Assembly: GCA_016930715.1 (NCBI GenBank)
Contig: JAFGGC010000018.1
Coordinates: forward strand, 31,304 to 95,303
DNA: 64,000 nucleotides
Reading direction: 5' to 3'
DNA from: Endomicrobiales bacterium
GTDB taxonomy: Bacteria; Elusimicrobiota; Endomicrobiia; Endomicrobiales; JAFGGC01
Made by a program: the position numbers and the translations under genes. Shown piece by piece: positions 42,880 to 51,903 of this stretch (positions are counted from its first letter, which is position 1; every line of letters begins with the position of its first letter). Below the pieces are notes generated by a model. The model saw nothing but the letters and a program-made list of their open reading frames with translations, was not told the origin of the DNA and ran no database searches.

Positions 42880-42951
42880 TCCGACGTAGCTCAACGGTGG
42901 AGCATCCCGCTGTTAACGGGAGGGTTGTAGGTTCGAGTCCTACCGTCGGAG
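42880..42951 (+). tRNA. tRNA-Asn (anticodon GTT)
   Basis: 72 bases. Acceptor TCCGACG pairs with CGTCGGA, and the discriminator is G. The anticodon loop CTGTTAA gives GTT. T-arm GTAGG-TTCGAGT-CCTAC. CCA is not encoded. Its last 17 bases plus three more recur at 51722-51741. Confidence 0.95.
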
Positions 42952-43122
42952 TTTAGATTTTTACCGTCGATGTGCTTTTTGACCATGATAGGGCGTTCGA
43001 ACTTAAAAGCTATTAACTGACACGTTTGGTTAATGGCTTTTTTGTTTGATAACTATTGCTATTATTTGTATAATCTCAGCTGTAAAGGGGTAAAAACTGA
43101 TTTGTTAAATACCGAACAACCA

Positions 43123-46100
43123 ATGTATAACAGGGGAATATTTACACTTCTTATTGTTGCGCTAATTGCCATATCTGCCTGCCATCAAAATAAAACAGAT
43201 ATAAAGAATCCTCCAGATAACACTGACATCACTGTCGTTCAAGAAAGCACCGATACGGCAAAAGTAGATATTCCTATACCCCCGAATCCTCCCGAGCCCC
43301 CAGCTCCTATTGAACAAGAAAGTATTTCAAAGAATCTGACATCAGATATCTCGGCTGATTTTCTCTTTTCAGGCAAAAACCCTGTACAAATAGGCATATC
43401 CTCTTCAACCATTGTCAGCCAAAGGGCCTGTATTCTCCGAGGGAGAACTCTTGATTCAAACAATAACCCTTTAACCTTGGTAGAAATAACCATTCTTGAT
43501 CATCCTGAGTATGGGAAAACAGTCTCGCAAAAAGAAGGTATATTTGATATGGCAGTAAACGGGGGAGGTTATGTCACATTGTGTTATAAAAAGGAAGGAT
43601 TTCTTCCTGTGCAACGCATGGTTTACGCTCCATGGCAGGATTTTGCTTCACTGCCAGACGTTGTTATGATACCTGTTGACGCAAACGTAACAAATGTTGA
43701 CCTTTCTTCACTAAAAGACATGACCATCGTGCAGGGAAGTGCGAAAAGCGATGAGGACGGAAAAAGACAGGCGACACTTGTGATGTCGGCCGGAGTACAG
43801 GCCGAGATGTCTATGCCTGATGGTAGTAAAAAAGACTTATCCGCAATGCGCATTCGCGCAACAGAATATACTGTTGGCAACAACGGCCCGAACGCGATGC
43901 CGGCTGAACTTCCTCCTTCAAGTGGTTATACCTATTGTGTTGAATACAGTGTAGATGAGGCGCTTGATTCCGGGGCCGCGGATGTTGCTTTTAGTACGCC
44001 AATTTACCATTACAATGAGAATTTCCTTAATTTTCCAGTGGGAAGCGCGGTTCCTGCAGGATACTACGATAAACAGAAAGGTGTATGGGTAGCATCTGAA
44101 AACGGTATTGTTATAAAACTTCTCAGTATTTCATCGGACGGCAAAGCGGAGATTGATGTTAATGGTTCTGGTAAAGCGGCTTCTTATAGCCAGTTAGACA
44201 AACTTAATGTAACAGCCGAAGAATGTGTAAAGCTTGCTCATCTTTATAAGCCTGGGCAGAGCTTCTGGCGGGTGCCCATTAAGCATTTTACCCCCTGGGA
44301 TTTTAACTGGCCCTACGGTCCGCCTCCTGATGCCGATAAACCGCATGTACCGGATCCAAAACCGGATAACAGGCAGGATGATGATTGTGAAACCGACGGT
44401 TCAATAATCGAAACAAAAAACCAGATACTAAAGCAGCGTTTACCTGTCCCCGGTACTCCTTTTACTTTAAATTATAATAGCGGGAATGTTCAAGGCAACA
44501 AAACCGACAGGATGCTTGACTTGCAGCTTACGAGCTCGACTCTGCCGGGTTCTTTGGGCAGCGTAAACCTTACGATAGATGTCGCGGGCCAGCATTTTGA
44601 AAAGACATATGAACCGCCAGAAACGAACCTGTCATACACTTTTGAATGGGACGGATTTGATGCATACGCAAGGCCTGTGCATGGTGCAAGGAAGGCGGTA
44701 GTCGCGATAGATTATGTTTACAAAGCTGTTTATCAGACGCCCGCAGATTTTTCGTCTAGTTTTGAAAGGTTTGGGGGAGCAGAAATAACAGGCAGCAAAG
44801 CCAGGGGCGAAGTATCGCTTGGCCAGAAGATCATAAAAGACCTTACAAGCCTTGACTCCAGGGTATATGGTTTGGGAGCCTGGACCTTGGACATTCATCA
44901 TTTTTATGATGCTTGCGGCAAAGTGCTGTGCAAAGGCGACGGTTCCCGGATTCATAGCGACAGCACAAAAATGGCAATGATAAAAACCATTGCCGGAAGC
45001 GGCGGATCGTACGATTGCGAGGGCTATTCGGGTGACGGCGGCCCGGCCGCAAAGGCAAAGCTGAACTTTCCGGAAGGGATCGCAATTGGAGCCGACGGGA
45101 GTGTTTACTTTGCAGATAGTAGTAATCATGTTGTCCGTAAGGTTAATCCGGACGGTATAATAATCACGGTGGCAGGAAACGGTAAAGAGGGTTATTCAGG
45201 TGACGACGGGCTCGCGATAAAAGCACAGCTTCACAACCCGACACGGGTTGCCATACATGGCGATGGAACGTTGTATATTTTAGATGCAAGCAACAAGATA
45301 ATACGGAAAGTTGACCCGGATGGTATAATATCAACTTATGCGGGTAGCAAGAATAAGGATCAATATCTTCCTAGTAGTTTTGACGGTATGCCTGCAATAA
45401 ATGCTTATTTCTATGAACTGAAATCTATTGCACTTGCTAAGGATGGAACTCTTTATTTCAGCGATCATTACGGTAAAATTTACAGAGTAAATCCTGAGGG
45501 CATACTGGTAGAAATAAGAACAAACGAGAAATATAACGCAACTGAAATCGCCATTGATGCAGACGGCGGCATATATTTTGTAACTGACACGAACCTGACA
45601 ATAAAAAAGATTGAAAAAAATGGAAGGATAACAAAGATAGCTGGCACTGGGAAACTTGACTTTAGTAAAGATGAAAGTGTTGCTGCTGATTCGCCCCTGT
45701 ATCTGGTAGATGAAAACATGGTAGTTGATGAGGATGGTACCTTGTATTTCTGTGAAGACAGCGATAGAGTACGCTGCGTAACCCCAGACGGAATTATTAA
45801 AACTGTAATTGGTGGTGGTCGCGACCGATTAGAGACAAAAACGTCTTTCTTGGCAAAAAATGTATGGATTCTTCCAAACGGAATTGCCGTTGCTCCTGAT
45901 GGCAGTATATATGTATCAGATACTGCCAGCGACAGAATAGCCCGTGTATCGTCAGGCTTCCCGGGATTTAGCAATAGCGATTATCTGATCGCATCGGAAG
46001 ACGGTACTGAACTCTATCATTTTGATAAAAAAGGTCGGCACTTACGGACAATTGACAGGTTAAGCGGTAAAACCAAGTATGAATTCGGCTATGATAGAGG

Positions 46101-49092
46101 TTATTTATCAAAAATAACGGACATAAACGGGAATATTACCGTAATTGAACACGATAGTGATGGCAATCCGGTTGCAATATCCAGCCCGTTCGGCGTGAAA
46201 ACAGTTTTAAAAACCAATTCAAACAGTTATTTGAGCGTGATAACGAATCCAAATGGTGAATCCATCAAGCTTGGTTATACTGACACGGGCCTTTTGACGT
46301 CGCTTATTGATCCGAAAGGCAATACTCATAAATTCACTTATTCAAACGACGGAAGATTGGTTAAGGACGAAAATCCCCTTGGCGGCTGGACATCGCTTTC
46401 AAGAACTGTAGACGCCAACGGTTTCACTGTTGCAAAGAATACCGCCGAACAAAGAAAAGCAGCATATACGGTTGAAAATCTGCCGAACGGCGATACACTA
46501 TCTACTGTTGAGGGCTGCTGCGGCGGAGCGATTACGACTTTGACAAAAACAGACGGTACGCAGAAAATAAACAGGCCTGAAGGAACTATAATCGAAACCA
46601 GGGAAGAACCTGACCCTGTCTTCGGCATGCAGTCACCGATTGACGCGGATGTGACAATTAAAACCCCGCAAGGGCTTACTTACAATGAAAAGAGACAGCG
46701 CGATGTTATATTGAATGACTCGGACAACGCATTAAGCCTAGGTTCACAAAAAGACAAGCTGACAATAAACGATAAAACGTACGTCTCGGAATACAGTTCC
46801 GCGACGCGAACAAGTGTTATGTCTACGCCTGAACGAAGAAAGATAACGTTGACGTATGATGATTCCGTGCGGCCGTTGTCATTGGGATTATATGACCTTG
46901 CTGTCACAAGCTTTTCGTATGATACTTATGGCAGACTATCTTCACTGTCGCGCAGTGACGGCAACACGCTGCGCGAGAGCAGCTTAAAATACGATAGCCG
47001 TGGTAATGTCAGCGAGATAAGTGGCCCCCTCGGCAATAAGGCGCAGTACGCGTATGATTCCGCCGGCAGGAGCATCAAACAGATCCTGTCTGATGGCCGT
47101 GAGATCAGCTATTCATATGATTCAAACGGCAATGTCACAAGTATTACTCCCCCAGGCAGGCCAAAGCATTCTTTTGATTATAATGCGGTTGACCTGAGGA
47201 AATCTTACGCCCCGCCTTCTGTAACCGGTAACCCAGCGACCACGTACGAATACAATCTTGAAAAGGAAGTGAGGAAAATCATTCGTCCTGATGGCAAAGA
47301 AGTCAATTTCACGTATTGTCCGTTGGGTAAAATAAAGACACTTAATTCCCTTTCATGCTCAACGACCTTTAATTATGATGCCGCTAACGGGAATCTTTTG
47401 TCAATCTGTCATTCCCGCGAAGGCGGGAATCCAGAAGTCTTAAATTATATCTACGACGGTTCCCTCCTTCTTTCCACAGGATGGAGCGGTACTGTTAAGG
47501 GTTCATTGATAAGGTATTACGACAACAATTTCTGGATAAGCTCAATTACCGTAAACGGACTTGCCCCCCTTAATTTCAGTTATGATTCGGATGGTCTCCT
47601 GACAAGCATCAACGATTGGCGTCTTTCGCGTAATTATGACAATGGCTTAATAGAGGGGACCCGGCTCGGTAAAGTTCAGGACAGTTTCGGCTATAACAAT
47701 TTCGGAGAACTGACCTCATACAAAACGGATATCAACTACAGTACTGTTTATAGGGTTTCATATGCCAGAGATGCTGCCGGCCGAATAATAAGCAGTACCG
47801 AAACCTACACACCCTCGCCCTCTATGGGAGAGGGTCGGGGTGAGGGTTACAAAAATATATATAATTATAATTACGATGCATCCGGCCGATTGACTGAAGC
47901 TTACAGGAACGGGACACTTGCCTCAAAATATTACTATGATTCCAATTCCAATCGTATTAAATCTGTCATTCCGAACGCAGGTGAGGAATCTTATACTTAC
48001 GATGTTCAGGACAGGCTTCTTTCATATGGTAATAACACTTATACCTACACTCCCAACGGCGAACTCACCTCAAAGACGTCATCCCCGAATGCTGGAATCG
48101 GGGATCCAGAAGTCACTAAATACACTTACGATGAATTAGGCAATTTGCGAACTGTTATTCTTCCCGATGGTATGAGAATTGATTATGTTATTTACGGCCA
48201 GAACCGCCGCATAGGCAAGAAAGTGAACGGTACGCTGGTCAAAGGCTGGTTGTACGCCGATGGCTTAACCCCAATAGCCGAACTTGATGGCAACAATAAC
48301 GTGGTTTCGCAGTTTGCGGGCGGATTAATGCTTAAAGACGGCAAAACATACCGGATAATCACGGATCACCTGGGGAGCCCTCGATTGGTAATCAACAGCG
48401 ACACCGGCGAAATAGCCCAGCGCATCGAGTACGGCGAGTTCGGCAATGTTACACTTGATACAAATCCCGGTTTCCAGCCCTTCGGTTTTGCTGGCGGCCT
48501 TTATGACCCGGACACGAAGCTTGTTCGTTTCGGTGCACGTGATTATGATGCCGAAATCGGTCGCTGGACCTCCAAGGATCCCATTGATTTTGCGGGTGGA
48601 GATACGAACCTTTACGGGTACTGTTTAAACGATCCAGTGAATTGGATGGATAAAGATGGGCTAGACGCAGTGGTATTCAATGATTCCATTGGGCCATCTC
48701 CTTTTGGAATTAAATCAGGGCTAGGACATAATGGTGTCGGTGTTGGTAATGATCGAACTGGTTGGGACTATTATAGTAAGGAAGGATATGAAGGTTGGGG
48801 AGATTATAATCATTATAGTCATTATGATTCTTACAATGAAATGCTCAACGATATAGGTTCAAGATATGACAGAACGAAATATTATAATACGAGTAATGAA
48901 CAAGACTACAATATGCGACAGCAAGGCACAAAAGAATTAATGGAGCCCTATAATGCAGGATTCGATAATTGTGCAGATCTTGTTAAGGACATAATACAAG
49001 CTGGCGGGATAGAAGTTCCTGATAGTATAATTAACATCCCTAATAAACAATTTAACAAACTCCCAAAGAATGCCGGGTGCGAAATAAAATGA
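43123..49092 (+). CDS. Rhs/YD-repeat lipoprotein with NHL repeats and variable C-terminal toxin-like domain
   Basis: 1989 residues. An upstream in-frame ATG (43033) is possible, but the ATG at 43123 gives a lipoprotein signal (lipobox ISAC). A carboxypeptidase-regulatory-like beta domain follows (about 100-170), then a linker rich in Pro. NHL repeats (about 620-930, with AGSGG...GYSGDGG patterns) lead to YD/Rhs repeats (about 960-1820). The Rhs core ends with [23 protein letters not shown]. The last 140 residues are unique: a His in GHNGVGVG and NC in FDNCADLV suggest a papain/NlpC-like peptidase or amidase fold (inference). Four palindromic words are inserted in frame (see findings). The next gene overlaps by four bases and may be immunity. 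Confidence 0.88.
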   Translation: MYNRGIFTLLIVALIAISACHQNKTDIKNPPDNTDITVVQESTDTAKVDIPIPPNPPEPPAPIEQESISKNLTSDISADFLFSGKNPVQIGISSSTIVSQRACILRGRTLDSNNNPLTLVEITILDHPEYGKTVSQKEGIFDMAVNGGGYVTLCYKKEGFLPVQRMVYAPWQDFASLPDVVMIPVDANVTNVDLSSLKDMTIVQGSAKSDEDGKRQATLVMSAGVQAEMSMPDGSKKDLSAMRIRATEYTVGNNGPNAMPAELPPSSGYTYCVEYSVDEALDSGAADVAFSTPIYHYNENFLNFPVGSAVPAGYYDKQKGVWVASENGIVIKLLSISSDGKAEIDVNGSGKAASYSQLDKLNVTAEECVKLAHLYKPGQSFWRVPIKHFTPWDFNWPYGPPPDADKPHVPDPKPDNRQDDDCETDGSIIETKNQILKQRLPVPGTPFTLNYNSGNVQGNKTDRMLDLQLTSSTLPGSLGSVNLTIDVAGQHFEKTYEPPETNLSYTFEWDGFDAYARPVHGARKAVVAIDYVYKAVYQTPADFSSSFERFGGAEITGSKARGEVSLGQKIIKDLTSLDSRVYGLGAWTLDIHHFYDACGKVLCKGDGSRIHSDSTKMAMIKTIAGSGGSYDCEGYSGDGGPAAKAKLNFPEGIAIGADGSVYFADSSNHVVRKVNPDGIIITVAGNGKEGYSGDDGLAIKAQLHNPTRVAIHGDGTLYILDASNKIIRKVDPDGIISTYAGSKNKDQYLPSSFDGMPAINAYFYELKSIALAKDGTLYFSDHYGKIYRVNPEGILVEIRTNEKYNATEIAIDADGGIYFVTDTNLTIKKIEKNGRITKIAGTGKLDFSKDESVAADSPLYLVDENMVVDEDGTLYFCEDSDRVRCVTPDGIIKTVIGGGRDRLETKTSFLAKNVWILPNGIAVAPDGSIYVSDTASDRIARVSSGFPGFSNSDYLIASEDGTELYHFDKKGRHLRTIDRLSGKTKYEFGYDRGYLSKITDINGNITVIEHDSDGNPVAISSPFGVKTVLKTNSNSYLSVITNPNGESIKLGYTDTGLLTSLIDPKGNTHKFTYSNDGRLVKDENPLGGWTSLSRTVDANGFTVAKNTAEQRKAAYTVENLPNGDTLSTVEGCCGGAITTLTKTDGTQKINRPEGTIIETREEPDPVFGMQSPIDADVTIKTPQGLTYNEKRQRDVILNDSDNALSLGSQKDKLTINDKTYVSEYSSATRTSVMSTPERRKITLTYDDSVRPLSLGLYDLAVTSFSYDTYGRLSSLSRSDGNTLRESSLKYDSRGNVSEISGPLGNKAQYAYDSAGRSIKQILSDGREISYSYDSNGNVTSITPPGRPKHSFDYNAVDLRKSYAPPSVTGNPATTYEYNLEKEVRKIIRPDGKEVNFTYCPLGKIKTLNSLSCSTTFNYDAANGNLLSICHSREGGNPEVLNYIYDGSLLLSTGWSGTVKGSLIRYYDNNFWISSITVNGLAPLNFSYDSDGLLTSINDWRLSRNYDNGLIEGTRLGKVQDSFGYNNFGELTSYKTDINYSTVYRVSYARDAAGRIISSTETYTPSPSMGEGRGEGYKNIYNYNYDASGRLTEAYRNGTLASKYYYDSNSNRIKSVIPNAGEESYTYDVQDRLLSYGNNTYTYTPNGELTSKTSSPNAGIGDPEVTKYTYDELGNLRTVILPDGMRIDYVIYGQNRRIGKKVNGTLVKGWLYADGLTPIAELDGNNNVVSQFAGGLMLKDGKTYRIITDHLGSPRLVINSDTGEIAQRIEYGEFGNVTLDTNPGFQPFGFAGGLYDPDTKLVRFGARDYDAEIGRWTSKDPIDFAGGDTNLYGYCLNDPVNWMDKDGLDAVVFNDSIGPSPFGIKSGLGHNGVGVGNDRTGWDYYSKEGYEGWGDYNHYSHYDSYNEMLNDIGSRYDRTKYYNTSNEQDYNMRQQGTKELMEPYNAGFDNCADLVKDIIQAGGIEVPDSIINIPNKQFNKLPKNAGCEIK
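47410..48109 (+). repeat. Four REP-type palindromes embedded in frame in the Rhs gene
   Basis: At 47410-47434 a CATTCCCGCGAAGGCGGGAA palindrome encodes CHSREGGNPE. At 47811-47847 ACCCTCGCCCTCTATGGGAG and its continuation encode TPSPSMGEGRGEG. At about 47966-47990 a CATTCCGAACGCAGGTGAGG word encodes VIPNAGEES. At 48080-48109 CATCCCCGAATGCTGGAATC encodes SSPNAGIGDPE. Such words are, to my knowledge, common dispersed repeats in many bacteria. None breaks the frame. Confidence 0.8.
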
Positions 49093-49724
49093 AATATAAA
49101 TTCCTTATTTTTAACATACCACTGCCTTCGATAATAATATATTTAGTAGCTATGATAACCCCAGACTCATATATATATGTATATATAATGCTTCTCTTTC
49201 CATTGTTTTTAGGTGTTTTGAATTATATTGTCTATTTTAAGCAAAATACTTATCCTCTTTTTGATTTCTTTACACATTCACTTATAGGATTGTGGGTTTT
49301 TCCTTTAGTAGGTTTTTATCTTTCTGCTTTAGAAAAAGGAGGTTTATTAAGAATAGATACTAAAGGTTTATTAACAGCGCTAGCGATATATTATTTCATT
49401 TCTTTGATAATTATATATTTATTGCTTTATTTCTTTATAATAATCAAACAAAGATACTTTGCTAAAATAATTGCAAAGAATATAAATAATCAAGCAATGA
49501 TATCATTTAGACTATCAATTGTAATAAAATCATCTATTCTTATTTTAATGTTGCACTTTTTAACGAATGTATTCTTAATGGAAAATGGAATACATATTAT
49601 TATTAACACAATCGGATTTTTGCTGTTTTGTATTTTTGTCGTCTATGATAATTTTTGGATAAGATATTTATCTAAATTTGTAACAACATACGCTAGAAAA
49701 ATAAAAAATAGGACAATATTATAA
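49089..49724 (+). CDS. Multi-pass membrane protein, candidate Rhs immunity protein
   Basis: 211 residues with about six hydrophobic segments and few charged residues; extremely AT-rich (Ile, Leu, Phe, Tyr). ATGA overlap with the Rhs stop fixes the start at 49089. Toxin tips of Rhs proteins are normally followed by a cognate immunity gene, and this is the only gene in that place. No family recognised. An unrelated hitch-hiker cannot be excluded. Confidence 0.6.
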   Translation: MKYKFLIFNIPLPSIIIYLVAMITPDSYIYVYIMLLFPLFLGVLNYIVYFKQNTYPLFDFFTHSLIGLWVFPLVGFYLSALEKGGLLRIDTKGLLTALAIYYFISLIIIYLLLYFFIIIKQRYFAKIIAKNINNQAMISFRLSIVIKSSILILMLHFLTNVFLMENGIHIIINTIGFLLFCIFVVYDNFWIRYLSKFVTTYARKIKNRTIL

Positions 49725-49726
49725 TC

Positions 49727-50560
49727 GACGGCCAGAACCGCCGGATTGGCAAGAAAGTGAACGGCACGTTGGTCAGGGGTTGGCTGTACGCCGGTGGTTT
49801 AACGCCGATAGCCGAGTTAGACGGCAATAATAACGTTATTTCGCAGTTCGCTGGCGGATTAATGCTCAAAGACGGCAAAACATACCGAATAATCTCTGAC
49901 AATCTTGGTTCACCGAGACTTGTGATTGATAGTAATTCCGGTGCGATAATTCAGCAGATTGACTATGATGAATTTGGCAACGTATTGAACGATACAAACC
50001 CCGGTTTCCAGCCTTTCGGATTCGCTGGTGGCCTATATGATCCCGACACAAAACTTGTGCGATTTGGCGCTCGGGATTACGATGCTGAAACAGGCAGGTG
50101 GACATCTAAAGACCCGATTGATTTCTTTGGTGGGGATACGAATCTTTACGGGTACTGCCTGAATGACCCAGTGAATTGGAGGGATCAGGACGGGTTATTC
50201 GTTTTCGGGAAACGACCTTTGGATGGTTTACCTTGGATACCCGGTGCTTCAGATAATCCTGTTTTTAACTATTTTAATACTGAAATCAGTCATGAACATG
50301 GCTTTTTTGAGGATGAAAAGGGAGGTAATATAGGCTTTGGTCCCGGAGGGACATTTTCTGAAGATCCAAAAAACAAGGATTATAGATATGACAACATCCA
50401 TTATGATGATGAAATTATTAGAGAAGCATTGAAAAACATGACCAATGGTGATTATAATATAATTGGCAATAATTGTCAGGATTGGAGTGATAGATTAAGA
50501 AAGGAATATGATAAAATTAAAAACTATTCTAATAAAAGGCAAAAAGGTAAGTGTAAATGA
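49727..50560 (+). pseudogene. Orphan Rhs C-terminus (displaced rhs-CT module)
   Basis: Repeats the end of the Rhs core, [15 protein letters not shown] to [13 protein letters not shown], with about the same length as 48190-48650. It then carries a different tip of about 105 residues ([10 protein letters not shown]...). There is no signal peptide, no upstream repeats and no good start codon (a GTG at 49757 is the first candidate). The tip has ISHEHGFF and [14 protein letters not shown], a His...Asn-Cys pattern of papain-like peptidases/amidases. It is a classic orphan module that can recombine into the main gene. Its stop overlaps the next gene. Confidence 0.8.
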
Positions 50561-51099
50561 AAAACATTTTAATTCCAATGTTGTGCGTGACAATTTTGGC
50601 AATCATTATATTCATATCAGTTGTTGTTTATTTGTTCATAAAATATCCTATAGGTATGCACCATTTACTGAACCCCATCATTGATAATCAAAATTTGTAC
50701 GAGCCAATTGTAAAAGATGATTTTAGTTTTCATGATAGATATTCTTCAAAACAATACACTATTAACCCCAGATATATTGATATTTACGAAATAGGAATAA
50801 TGACTAAAACAAAAGGGATACCCTCAACTTATAAATTTGAAGGAAAAATAAAGGCAGTATTCTATTGTCAAAATAAATTAGTTTTCGAAACATCTTCACA
50901 AGCTCAATTAAATGCGTATTATACAAATAACTTAATGAATTATTACAAGTCTATCGTGTTGTTAAAATTTAATATTCCGTTGGTTAATAAATATAGAGAT
51001 AACATTACCGTGAAAATAACAATATTAGAGCCGGATATAAAACTAAAAGCATATAAAGATGATATTTATTTATATATTGCCGTTTCTGGCGTGCCATAA
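50557..51099 (+). CDS. Membrane-anchored protein, candidate immunity to the orphan Rhs tip
   Basis: 180 residues: one N-terminal membrane segment (about 5-30), then an exported domain rich in Tyr, Asn and Lys. ATGA overlap with the orphan module. An anchored periplasmic domain would be well placed to neutralise a periplasmic wall-directed toxin. No family recognised; AT-rich. Confidence 0.55.
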   Translation: MKNILIPMLCVTILAIIIFISVVVYLFIKYPIGMHHLLNPIIDNQNLYEPIVKDDFSFHDRYSSKQYTINPRYIDIYEIGIMTKTKGIPSTYKFEGKIKAVFYCQNKLVFETSSQAQLNAYYTNNLMNYYKSIVLLKFNIPLVNKYRDNITVKITILEPDIKLKAYKDDIYLYIAVSGVP

Positions 51100-51292
51100 T
51101 GTTTATTAAGATATCTTTAGAATTGAATATCTCAACAATACATCGTATAAACCGCCTGAAAATTATACCAGTTGAATAGATGAATTGTTAATAACTTCTG
51201 ACAACAATCTAACATTACCATTTCCTTGTAAAATCAAAGTGTTTTTGAGTTAAAACCTCACCAAAACAGGTTCGAACGTCGTCTATCCAGGG

Positions 51293-51457
51293 GAGTTTGC
51301 CAAAGGGGTACTAATTCCTACTGCAAAATTGAGTTTTGGGCTGCGACTTCGTTGCGGCTCGGCTTATGTAGCCTGTGGCTACACCGCGCCAATCCGCGCC
51401 TCGTCTCGCCTCAAAACTCAATTTTTCGTAACGTAATAAGACCCCTTTGGCAAACTC
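51293..51457. repeat. Structured palindromic element A (GTAGC-core family)
   Basis: Outer arms GAGTTTGCCAAAGGGGT (51293-51309) and 51441-51457 are perfectly complementary over 17 bp. Inner arms AAAATTGAGTTTTG (51325-51338) and 51412-51425 are complementary over 14 bp. The core has CTGCGACTTC (51341-51350), CGGCTTATGTAGCC (51360-51373) and GGCTACACCGCGCC (51377-51390). It shares these internal blocks with 51736-51903 and 6111-6218 while the arms differ. No gene lies in 51100-51484. Confidence 0.85.
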
Positions 51458-51484
51458 AGGTGTCGCAGGATTCGGACATTTAAA

Positions 51485-51694
51485 TTGGCTGCATGGTACC
51501 TATACATCATTGATAAGAAAGGACAACTCTATACCGGTATAACAACCGACCTTGAAAACCGGATGAGGCAGCACGGCCAACCTAAAATATTACATACCGA
51601 GCAATACGATAGTAAAACTAAAGCAATAAAACGCGAAAAGGAAATTAAAGGCTGGCGAAGAGAAAAGAAATTAGCATTAATGCGGCCAATTTGA
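51485..51694 (+). CDS. Second small GIY-YIG domain protein
   Basis: 69 residues from a TTG start: WYLYII then LYTGITTDLENRMRQH, the two GIY-YIG halves and following Arg helix, with Glu in KAIKREKEIKGW as the likely metal ligand. No in-frame ATG or ribosome site exists after the stop at 51437-51439, so the start may have been lost or replaced. It ends 27 bases before the tRNA-Asn 3'-end copy and between two structured elements. Shorter than the 35.1 kb copy and different in sequence. Confidence 0.78.
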   Translation: MAAWYLYIIDKKGQLYTGITTDLENRMRQHGQPKILHTEQYDSKTKAIKREKEIKGWRREKKLALMRPI

Positions 51695-51721
51695 AGTGAG
51701 CTTGCCCCGAAGCATTGAGGG

Positions 51722-51741
51722 GAGTCCTACCGTCGGAGTTT
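51722..51741 (+). repeat. Copy of the tRNA-Asn 3' end (att-like)
   Basis: Identical over 20 bases to 42935-42954. The flanking base on each side differs, so this is the full extent. Its last bases GAGTTT form the beginning of the outer arm of element B. Confidence 0.9.
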
Positions 51742-51903
51742 TACTTTCGGGGGATTATTTACTGCTGCAAGATTAGTCTTTGGGCTGCAACTTTAAAATA
51801 CTTTGCCTTATGTAGCGCATTGCTACACCGCGGCAAAGTTTTTTTGCGTTTCGCCTCAAATCCTAATCTTTCGCTACGCAAATAACCCCCGAAAGCAAAA
51901 CTC
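51736..51903. repeat. Structured palindromic element B (GTAGC-core family)
   Basis: Outer arms GAGTTTTACTTTCGGGGG (51736-51753) and CCCCCGAAAGCAAAACTC (51886-51903) differ from complementarity at one base. Inner arms are 51769-51782 and 51857-51870. The core stem ACTTTGCC/GGCAAAGT (51800-51807, 51832-51839) caps GTAGC/GCTAC (51812-51816, 51822-51826). Blocks in the same order as element A: CTGC, GGGCTGC, CTTATGTAGC, GCTACACCGCG, TCGCCTCAAA, TTTCG, CTCAGG. Confidence 0.85.

Larger units (their letters stand above)
42935..51741. mobile_element. Putative genomic island between tRNA-Asn and a copy of its 3' end
   Basis: GAGTCCTACCGTCGGAGTTT at 42935-42954 (tRNA-Asn 3' end) recurs exactly at 51722-51741, an att-like 20-bp direct repeat. 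The 8.8 kb between is richer in A/T than the backbone. It holds an Rhs gene, an orphan Rhs tip, two candidate immunity genes, a structured palindromic element and a GIY-YIG frame. There is no recognisable integrase or recombinase, so the mode of entry is open. Confidence 0.65.

Noticed and set aside
43033..43122. Rhs start at 43033
   Set aside because: It adds 30 residues that would bury a good lipoprotein signal beginning at 43123.
51293..51903. Elements A and B as integron attC sites
   Set aside because: They have variable complementary arms like attC, but I could not find the GTTRRRY and RYYYAAC core sites, and there is no integron integrase.
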